From an uncultured Lachnospiraceae bacterium (lineage in GTDB: Bacteria > Bacillota > Clostridia > Lachnospirales > Lachnospiraceae): DNA of 58,446 bases. The DNA is taken from contig CANQSA010000015.1 of the NCBI GenBank assembly GCA_947626415.1, positions 1 to 58,446 of the forward strand, read 5' to 3'. Shown here one piece after another: positions 52,803 to 58,446 of the stretch (position 1 is its first letter; the number at the start of each line of letters is the position of its first letter). Position numbers and translations under genes: made by a program. Under the pieces are notes generated by a model, which was not told where the DNA came from, made no database searches, and saw only the letters and a list, made by a program, of their open reading frames with translations.

Positions 52803-53931
52803 GAAAAAGAAAAATAGAATGATTCAAAATACCCTGCCGCTTTTTCTGGTTAAGGTCGTCGTATGGTCAATTCTGGTGCCTGCTTTTTTCTTGATCGTCT
52901 ATACGGTTATCAATTTCATGGATTTCCAGTGGCTTTATGATTATTCTCCGACTTTTTATTATCGGATTGCCAATATTTTTAGCCAAATGATAAGTTCACA
53001 ATTCTATCTGCTGCTTATTTTTCTGGTCTGGCTGGCCGGTTTTATTGTTTTGCTCCGTCAGCTGATCGATCAGGTATTTTCCTATGTAAATGCCATTTCC
53101 GAAGCCTCGGAAAAGCTGATAGACCGGGATGCGGACTACATTGAACTGCCGCCGGAGCTGGAAGATATTCAAAATAGAATGAACCATTTAAAATGGGAGT
53201 CGGAGAAGAACGAGCGCCTGGCAAGGGAGAGTGAGCAGAAGAAAAATGATCTGATCGTGTATCTGGCGCATGACCTGAAAACGCCGCTTACCTCTATGAT
53301 CGGGTATCTGTCCCTGTTAGATGAGATCCGGGATATGCCAAAGGAGCAGCAGGAGAAATATATCGGGATCGCGTTGGATAAGTCCTACCGGCTGGAGGAA
53401 CTGATCAATGAACTGTTTGACATTGCCAGATTTAATTCAGAGACACTGATCCTGGAAAAAGAGGAGATCAATCTGAATCTGATGCTGGAACAGATCATCG
53501 ATGATTTCTATCCGGTCTTAAAGGAAAGTCAGAAAGAAATCAGTCTGAATACGAATACGCAGATCTCTATAAACGGGGATCCGGACAAGCTCGCCCGCGT
53601 ATTTGCCAATCTGATCAAAAACGCGCTTGCTTACAGTACGGATCCCGAGATCGATATCGATGTTCAAATGAATCTGGATGTGGTCCATGTGATCATCCGG
53701 AATAAGGGGAAGGAAATTCCGGCAGAGAAACTAAAACGTCTGTTTGAAAAGTTTTACCGCGCTGATACCGCAAGAACTTCCAAAACAGGCGGAAGCGGGC
53801 TGGGACTGGCAATCGCCAAAGAAATCGTGGAGCTTCACGGAGGCAGCATCAGCGCCATTAGTGAAAAAGGGATCACGGAGTTCCTGGTGGATCTGCCTGT
53901 GAGATCTGCCGGGAACGGTGCTGCCCTTTAG
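52789..53931 (+). CDS. Sensor histidine kinase, VanS-like
   Basis: About 380 residues. Two membrane helices (about 20-40 and 65-88) flank an outside loop of about 30 residues; a HAMP-like linker precedes the H-box with His161 (LAHDLKTPLTSMIGYL), then N-box NLIKNALAYS and GGSGLGLAI. TTG 52789 is preferred because GGAGTGGGG lies upstream and the start makes a Lys-rich N-terminus as in VanS. No van resistance genes are in the window, so the signal is probably envelope stress; the C39-like peptidase may be the output. Confidence 0.85.
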   Translation: MKNHKKKKNRMIQNTLPLFLVKVVVWSILVPAFFLIVYTVINFMDFQWLYDYSPTFYYRIANIFSQMISSQFYLLLIFLVWLAGFIVLLRQLIDQVFSYVNAISEASEKLIDRDADYIELPPELEDIQNRMNHLKWESEKNERLARESEQKKNDLIVYLAHDLKTPLTSMIGYLSLLDEIRDMPKEQQEKYIGIALDKSYRLEELINELFDIARFNSETLILEKEEINLNLMLEQIIDDFYPVLKESQKEISLNTNTQISINGDPDKLARVFANLIKNALAYSTDPEIDIDVQMNLDVVHVIIRNKGKEIPAEKLKRLFEKFYRADTARTSKTGGSGLGLAIAKEIVELHGGSISAISEKGITEFLVDLPVRSAGNGAAL

Positions 53932-53974
53932 GACATAAAATGGTTATGAAATCTTATACTATTCAGAAAAATAA

Positions 53975-55405
53975 TCAGTAATTTTCTAACATCTTTCTGA
54001 CGTCGGCAAGACTCATATTCTGTTCCTTCGCGATGCGTGCCAGATCGTCATATTCATATTTGGAACGGGTGACGCCGTATCCTTCCGATATTTTCTGGCG
54101 AACCTCTCCGTATGGAGTGGAGATCGTACGGATCCGGCGGTTCAGCACATAGCGCTGTGTTGCCGCTTCCCGGACACCAATGGTGGTGGTGTGCAGAAAG
54201 AGCAGTGTCAGCATCGATTCTCTGGTCTGCTCGGTGCAGATAACCCGGATCAAAGTACCCGGCCGGGATTTCTTCATACCGATGGGAATGGTATAGACTT
54301 CCAGCGCGCCGCCTTCAAACAGACGCTCGGTGGCGAAGCTGATGGCTTCGGCTGTCATGTCGTCTACATTACAGGACAGTTCCAGAACCACATTGGCTTT
54401 GTCTTCCGCTTCTCCCAGCATGGCGCGGACGCAGTTGGCGGCTTCAAAATCCTTTGTTCCCATGCCGTAACCGATCGTTTGGACTTTCATAACCGGCATG
54501 GAACCGAAACCGGTGGCAAAATGCTTCAGCAGTGCCGCACCGGTAGGCGTACACAATTCGCCTTTGATCTCCCCGCCGTAAGTGGGAACATCTTTCAGAA
54601 TATCTGCGGTAGCAGGCGCCGGAACCGGCAGCGTACCGTGCGCGCATTTTACCTGACCGCTTCCCACATGAATGGGAGAAACGACGATTTCATCCGGAGC
54701 AAGTTTATGCATTAACAGACATACCGCAGTGACGTCCGCGATCGCGTCCATGGTGCCTACTTCGTGAAAATGGATCTCACTGACAGGCTGATTATGGGCG
54801 CGGCTTTCCGCCTCCGCGATCAGACGGTATACTGCCAGAACATCCGTCTCTACAGAATTCGGAAGCTGCAGACCGGAGATCAGTTCTGTGATTTCCTGCA
54901 TACTGCGGTGAACGTGTGTATGTGTGTGAACATGTGTATGCGTGTCGGAATGGCTGTGTTCATCAGAATGGCTGTGTGTATGACTGTGTTCGCCGGAGTG
55001 GCTGTGCGTATAAGCGTGCTCGCCGGAGTGACTGTGCGTATGGCCGTGTTCGCCGGAGTGGCTGTGTGTATGGCCGTGTTCGCCGGAACGACTATGCGTA
55101 TGGTGGTGGTGATGATGTTCCTGTACCCGCATCAGTGAGATCAGTTCGGCCATATCCGTATCTTTTGCCGCATCTTCCGGATCGGCTTCGGCAGCCCCTT
55201 CAACAGTTTCGTTTACGGTAACGGTTACATGCGTTCCTGTAATCCCACATTTTACAGCGGGTTCTTTCGTAAATTCTACGCCCGGGATTTGTAACGCGTT
55301 CAATTCCCGGATAAAAGCATCAGGATCCGGGAGCAGTTCTAACAGGGCGGCTGTCAGCATATCGCCTGCCGCGCCCATTCCGCAGTCTAAATATAGTGTT
55401 TTCAT
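53975..55405 (-). CDS. larC: LarC, nickel insertion for the nickel-pincer cofactor
   Basis: A 476-residue LarC homolog in one continuous frame. The N-terminal CGMGAAGDML and the C-terminal ferredoxin-like domain (LELSCNVDDMTAEA) are intact. Residues about 95-170 form a very His-rich metal store with repeated (S)GEHGHTHSH units. LarC inserts nickel into the pyridinium dithiocarboxylate cofactor used by lactate racemase LarA and relatives. In Lactobacillus larC is split by programmed frameshifting; no such slip site is needed here. It overlaps larB by 4 bp. Confidence 0.92.
   Translation of the reverse strand: MKTLYLDCGMGAAGDMLTAALLELLPDPDAFIRELNALQIPGVEFTKEPAVKCGITGTHVTVTVNETVEGAAEADPEDAAKDTDMAELISLMRVQEHHHHHHTHSRSGEHGHTHSHSGEHGHTHSHSGEHAYTHSHSGEHSHTHSHSDEHSHSDTHTHVHTHTHVHRSMQEITELISGLQLPNSVETDVLAVYRLIAEAESRAHNQPVSEIHFHEVGTMDAIADVTAVCLLMHKLAPDEIVVSPIHVGSGQVKCAHGTLPVPAPATADILKDVPTYGGEIKGELCTPTGAALLKHFATGFGSMPVMKVQTIGYGMGTKDFEAANCVRAMLGEAEDKANVVLELSCNVDDMTAEAISFATERLFEGGALEVYTIPIGMKKSRPGTLIRVICTEQTRESMLTLLFLHTTTIGVREAATQRYVLNRRIRTISTPYGEVRQKISEGYGVTRSKYEYDDLARIAKEQNMSLADVRKMLENY
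54957..55106. repeat. 30-bp tandem repeats encoding the His-rich segment of LarC
   Basis: About five copies of a 30-bp unit (TGTTCGCCGGAGTGGCTGTG core, plus-strand) encode ten-residue units of the type SGEHGHTHSH. Copies differ at only a few bases, so the array is recent and likely variable in number between strains. Confidence 0.85.
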
Positions 55406-56172
55406 TTTTCCTCCGAATAAATCTTGTAATTCATATGGTTGATCCGGCCTGCCAGGTAGCCCGCCCCAAAGCCGTTGTCAATATTTACGACAGAGACGCC
55501 GCTGGCGCAGGAATTCAACATGGAAAGCAGCGCGGACAGCCCGTGAAAAGAAGCGCCGTATCCTACGCTGGTGGGAACCGCGATAACCGGACAGTCGGTC
55601 AGTCCGCCGATCACACTGGCCAGTGCGCCTTCCATTCCGGCGATGGCAATGATCACGCTCGCGTTCATCAGTTCCTCCGTGTGGGCAAGCAGGCGGTGCA
55701 TACCGGCAACGCCTACATCATACAGCCGGGTCACGGAATTGCCATGAAACTCCGCAGTCAGCGCGGCTTCCTCGGCAATGGGGATATCGCTGGTGCCGCC
55801 GGTCGCGACTACGATGGTGCCGATCCCGTCCGGAGACGGCAGATCTCCGATAATGCCTACCCGGGCGTCCGCATAATAAGATATGTCATGGGTCCGGCGG
55901 ATCAGATCGGCGGCTTCCGCAGACAGTCTGGTGATCAGGATTCGTTCCTGGCCGTGCTGCTTCATTGCGGTTATGATCCCCGTGATCTGTTCCGGCGTCT
56001 TTCCGGCGCCGTAAATGACTTCCGCGGCGCCCTGCCGTATGCTGCGGTGCAGATCTACCTTGGCATAACCGATATCGGCAAACGGTTCCGTTTTTATTTT
56101 CAAAAGCGCGTCTTCAACGGACAGATCGCCCCGCCGGACGGCCTCTAAGATCTGTCTGGTTTCATTTGGCAT
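55402..56172 (-). CDS. larB: LarB, nickel-pincer cofactor biosynthesis carboxylase/hydrolase
   Basis: A 256-residue protein with an AIR-carboxylase-like C-terminal domain (GMEGALASVIGGL, PTSVGYGASFHGL). LarB carboxylates nicotinic acid adenine dinucleotide and hydrolyses the phosphoanhydride to start cofactor synthesis. LarE and LarA are not in the window. The 4-bp ATGA overlap with larC indicates coupled translation. Confidence 0.92.
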   Translation of the reverse strand: MPNETRQILEAVRRGDLSVEDALLKIKTEPFADIGYAKVDLHRSIRQGAAEVIYGAGKTPEQITGIITAMKQHGQERILITRLSAEAADLIRRTHDISYYADARVGIIGDLPSPDGIGTIVVATGGTSDIPIAEEAALTAEFHGNSVTRLYDVGVAGMHRLLAHTEELMNASVIIAIAGMEGALASVIGGLTDCPVIAVPTSVGYGASFHGLSALLSMLNSCASGVSVVNIDNGFGAGYLAGRINHMNYKIYSEEK

Positions 56173-56213
56173 AGCAGAATCATCCCTTTCCGATCAGTAT
56201 ATGGAATGCATTT

Positions 56214-56242
56214 ATCATAAATTTATCAGGTAGTTTTGTCAA
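56214..56242 (-). promoter_or_regulatory. Promoter of larB-larC
   Basis: Minus strand TTGACA (56242-56237), 17-bp spacer, TATGAT (56219-56214), 42 bp upstream of the larB start. No operator dyad is evident. Confidence 0.75.
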
Positions 56243-56314
56243 GCTTCAACAATATATTTCAGCCCAGGGTTCTTTCATGAAGAAAAATTGAAAGCTGAAA
56301 AAGTATAGGATATA

Positions 56315-56364
56315 TCGAGGTTTATTAGCGTTATACAAAATTGCTAATAGGCCTCGACTTTTTG
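56315..56364 (+). terminator. Terminator hairpin in front of the insertion sequence genes
   Basis: TCGAGGTTTATTAGC (56315-56329) pairs with GCTAATAGGCCTCGA (56343-56357), fully if two wobble pairs are allowed, then CTTTTT. No plus-strand gene precedes it nearby, so it may be carried by the insertion sequence to block readthrough into transposase. Confidence 0.75.
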
Positions 56365-56391
56365 TCTGTGTAGAGGTATAATGTCATTATA

Positions 56392-56414
56392 GTATAGGTG
56401 TACGCCACCTATAC
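56392..56414 (+). promoter_or_regulatory. Palindrome in the transposase leader
   Basis: GTATAGGTG (56392-56400) and CACCTATAC (56406-56414) form a perfect 9-bp hairpin with a 5-base loop, just ahead of ribosome site AAGGAGG and downstream of a TATAAT (near 56377-56383). It could limit transposase translation or bind a repressor. Confidence 0.6.
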
Positions 56415-56429
56415 AGAAAGGAGGATATT

Positions 56430-57008
56430 ATGCCAGTAACAGAAAAAACATATCCGGACTGGGTACAGGCGTACCGTACACGTGGAACCACCGTCAAGAA
56501 AAAAGGGGATTCATACTATCTTTATAAGCGTACCTCAAAGCGTGTCCCCGGGAAAAAATACCCTCAGCCAGTCGATACATACATAGGGGTCATCACGCCG
56601 GATGGGGTGATAGAGACGCGGAAAAAGAAACTGGAGCTGTCGGACATAGAGGTCTGGGAGTATGGATATTCAAAAGCACTGTGGGAGCTGTGCCCGCAGG
56701 GCTGGAAAGATGCGCTTGGGGAAGAATGGGAAGATGTCTTAAAGGCCATCCTTTTACAATGGTCTCCCCAGACATATTTAGGGGCAGGCTATGCCATTAA
56801 GGATCCGGAAACATTCCATTGTTCTTTTGGTGCCCAGGCAGGCCTGCTGTCGCGCCGTATCTATAAGGAGCATAAGGTCGACAGGAAAGAACTGGAGGCT
56901 TTAAAGGCCATCTACCTCGTGCGCATCGGGAAAGAGGAGGCAGTTTCACGCATCAGCCAGGAACAGCAGGAACTGCTGGAGCGGCTCCGCGTGAAACTGG
57001 ATGGCTAA
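56430..57008 (+). CDS. Insertion-sequence helper protein
   Basis: A 192-residue basic protein starting with VTEKTYPDWVQAYRTRGTTVKKK, ending in a helical Gln/Glu-rich tail. The start of the protein is similar in style to the DNA-binding N-terminal part of other transposases, but no catalytic residues are present. ATG 56430 is preceded by AAGGAGG. Because it is coupled to the transposase (8-bp overlap), it probably supplies a DNA-binding or regulatory part. Family unknown to me. Confidence 0.7.
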   Translation: MPVTEKTYPDWVQAYRTRGTTVKKKGDSYYLYKRTSKRVPGKKYPQPVDTYIGVITPDGVIETRKKKLELSDIEVWEYGYSKALWELCPQGWKDALGEEWEDVLKAILLQWSPQTYLGAGYAIKDPETFHCSFGAQAGLLSRRIYKEHKVDRKELEALKAIYLVRIGKEEAVSRISQEQQELLERLRVKLDG

Positions 57009-58290
57009 GGATGCCTATTATGTAAGCTCGCTTTTAGAGCATATGAAAAAGGTGCCGGATTACCGCTGTGGACGGAAAAAGCCGCATGACCATGCAGAGA
57101 TGCTAGCCTGTGTCATTGCAGGGTACATAAACGGGCGGACCTCTGTGGGAAGGGCACTCCTATGGTGCCGGGACCATATGGACATGCTGAAGGAATATAT
57201 GGTGCTGGAGCATGGGATCGCGTCAGAAGCCACGGTCTCAAGGATGCTCAATGGGATCGATGAGGAAATATTTGCACTGGCATTCATGGAATGGACCGCG
57301 GAGATTGTAAAGGAACGCGGGATGCACATCATTATTGACGGCAAGGCGCTGCGGGGGGCGACAGAAAAGATAAAGGGCGGAAACACGCCGTATGTGCTCA
57401 ATGCCATTGATGCGGCCACGGAGCTGGTCGTTGCACAGATGGCGATCCGCGAAAAGACAAACGAGATCACAGCCATTCCGGAACTGCTTGGGCTGCTGGA
57501 CATCCGGGATAATGTGTTTACCATTGACGCAATCGGCACACAGAAGAAGATTGAACAGCTGATCGTGGACAATGGCGGCCATTTTGTGCTGCAGGTGAAA
57601 AAGAACAGCCCCGCCCTTTATGAAGAGATTATAACAGCTTTTGCAGCTTTTGAAAAGGAACTGGGTCTGGAAGAAAAAGAACGGTCCCAACAACTCAGGA
57701 GGTTCCTTGAAAAATATGACCGGGAATACAGCCAGGAGAAGAACAGGGAGCGGAACGAGTACCGGGACATGCGTGTATGCACAGAAACCGGTTTCCTTGC
57801 CTGTGTCAGGGAAGGTGAGGCCCCTTATATAAAAACAGCAGGCTGCGCCACACAGGTCCGTGTGCCGGTTGAAAAAGATGCAGAGGGAAAAGACATCACA
57901 GTCAGCAGGGAGGAATTTCTGAGGAGCGGATCGAACCGGAAGCCAAAGCCGCAGAAAGGCGATGGGATGGGTGATGATGTCCAGCAGACAGGAATGATAT
58001 CGGACATGGAACTGACGGCAGTGGAAATGGCGGAATATAAGAGAAGGCACTGGAAGATTGAAAATAACCTCCACCACGTCCTGGATGATGCATTCAGGGA
58101 AGACCGTTCCACCGCGAAAGGGAGCAAAAATAACCTGGCACTGGTCAGGAAGTTTGCGTACAATGTGCTGCGCCTGGCGGGGATAAAGGAACATCCCTGC
58201 CGGGGGATACAGTGGATGATGGACTATTTCTGCGACCATCCGGAAATGACAGCCAAATACATATTTCATGAAATAGAGAGCTTCTACTAA
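57001..58290 (+). CDS. ISAs1 family transposase
   Basis: A 429-residue DDE transposase. N-terminal DDE_Tnp_1-associated domain (LLEHMKKVPDYRCGRKKPHDHAEML) and catalytic domain with Asp in IIDGKALRG, Asp in TIDAIGTQKKI and late Glu in KRRHWKIENNLHHVLD. NGGHFVLQVKKNS is typical of ISAs1. Length is slightly more than the usual 370-380, owing to an insert before the last motif. The gene appears intact. Confidence 0.9.
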   Translation: MAKDAYYVSSLLEHMKKVPDYRCGRKKPHDHAEMLACVIAGYINGRTSVGRALLWCRDHMDMLKEYMVLEHGIASEATVSRMLNGIDEEIFALAFMEWTAEIVKERGMHIIIDGKALRGATEKIKGGNTPYVLNAIDAATELVVAQMAIREKTNEITAIPELLGLLDIRDNVFTIDAIGTQKKIEQLIVDNGGHFVLQVKKNSPALYEEIITAFAAFEKELGLEEKERSQQLRRFLEKYDREYSQEKNRERNEYRDMRVCTETGFLACVREGEAPYIKTAGCATQVRVPVEKDAEGKDITVSREEFLRSGSNRKPKPQKGDGMGDDVQQTGMISDMELTAVEMAEYKRRHWKIENNLHHVLDDAFREDRSTAKGSKNNLALVRKFAYNVLRLAGIKEHPCRGIQWMMDYFCDHPEMTAKYIFHEIESFY

Positions 58291-58446
58291 AAATATAGTA
58301 TGAAAGGAGTTGGGGGAAAACTGCGCTTTTTTGACGGATTTTTTATCAGGAGTGGCAGCTTTTAAATTTTCTGAGTGTTTCCCATGTACAGATATAGGCG
58401 GATCGGGGATGATCGGGGATATGCGGTGCTTCGTGAAAGAACCCTG
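58291..58446. other. Right-end flank without a recognised gene
   Basis: This 156-bp stretch follows the transposase. I see no open frame, clear hairpin or inverted-repeat copy of the left end. GATCGGGGATGATCGGGGAT, near 58402, is a short direct duplication. Confidence 0.4.

Larger units (their letters stand above)
56315..58290 (+). mobile_element. ISAs1-like insertion sequence with helper gene
   Basis: The element comprises terminator hairpin, leader palindrome, helper ORF and an ISAs1-type DDE transposase. The two genes overlap by 8 bp. Codon preference differs from neighbours, with more GGG/GGC and CAG-rich Gln codons in the transposase. Terminal inverted repeats and target duplication were not found by eye, so the limits given are those of visible content only. 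It sits 143 bp upstream of larB. Confidence 0.7.

Noticed and set aside
54957..55106. Possible CRISPR array
   Set aside because: Repeats are contiguous with no unique spacers and encode His-rich LarC sequence.
56240..58446. Terminal inverted repeats of the insertion sequence
   Set aside because: Several short matches were tried by eye but none was convincing at both ends.

Overview
The window looks like chromosomal DNA from an anaerobic, gut-type Firmicute (class Clostridia, probably near Lachnospiraceae). GC is moderate, Shine-Dalgarno sites are strong (AAGGAGG type), and promoters are TTGACA/TATAAT-like with 16-18 bp spacers. The gene content fits: HydE, rubrerythrin, PerR, a molybdenum hydroxylase, a GH120/GH51 xylan-arabinan set, AIM24 and VanRS-like regulators. 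No rRNA, tRNA or CRISPR was seen. No gene-free stretch exceeds 300 bases.

Layout. (1) 1-5142 is an accessory, defence- or signalling-like block: a macrodomain-HTH fusion, a von Willebrand A protein, a Fic protein lacking the usual catalytic His, an unknown protein and an AAA/DUF4143 ATPase. Two promoters here share a GGGGAA/TTCCCC inverted-repeat operator. (2) 5270-10132 holds a RyR-domain potassium channel, a short-chain dehydrogenase, an AIM24 protein, a GH88 glycosidase and a small membrane protein. (3) 10133-21102 is a cytoplasmic hemicellulose locus: AraC regulator, GH120 beta-xylosidase, fucose/arabinose-isomerase-like protein, xylulokinase, GH51 arabinofuranosidase, type-B esterase and a lipoprotein hydrolase. 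Intracellular enzymes would trim imported oligosaccharides and feed pentose to the pentose phosphate pathway. (4) 21176-25074 has a LytTR response regulator broken by a nonsense codon, a MATE exporter and an NCS2 purine permease.

(5) 25077-33341 is a molybdenum and purine region. A minus-strand operon encodes a FecCD-type molybdate importer, a one-domain ModE-like regulator and a MobA-like cytidylyltransferase. Divergently transcribed are a two-gene molybdenum hydroxylase and xanthine phosphoribosyltransferase. A ModE-type palindrome lies on the importer promoter. (6) 33382-39504 is a second accessory block: an anchored protein, an AbiF-type abortive-infection gene with an upstream structured RNA, two tandem paralogous lipoproteins and an AbiEi/AbiEii pair. 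(7) 39558-43633 has a YeiH-like transporter, TcdA, HydE, an Rrf2 regulator with a palindromic site and a frameshifted lipoprotein. (8) 43651-49180, minus strand, is PerR, a glutamate-synthase-domain/rubrerythrin fusion, PepD and a twice-broken YfcC transporter. (9) 49352-53931 is carbonic anhydrase, an RlmI-like methyltransferase, a C39-like peptidase and a VanRS-like pair. (10) 53975-56172 is larB-larC for the nickel-pincer cofactor. (11) 56315-58290 is an ISAs1-like insertion with a helper ORF.

Most promising leads are the Fic/macrodomain block with its twin operators, the AbiF gene with its RNA, the fused glutamate-synthase/rubrerythrin gene, and the ModE palindrome. Several genes carry recent lesions (response regulator, YfcC, lipoprotein), so the window mixes maintained housekeeping operons with decaying or mobile DNA.
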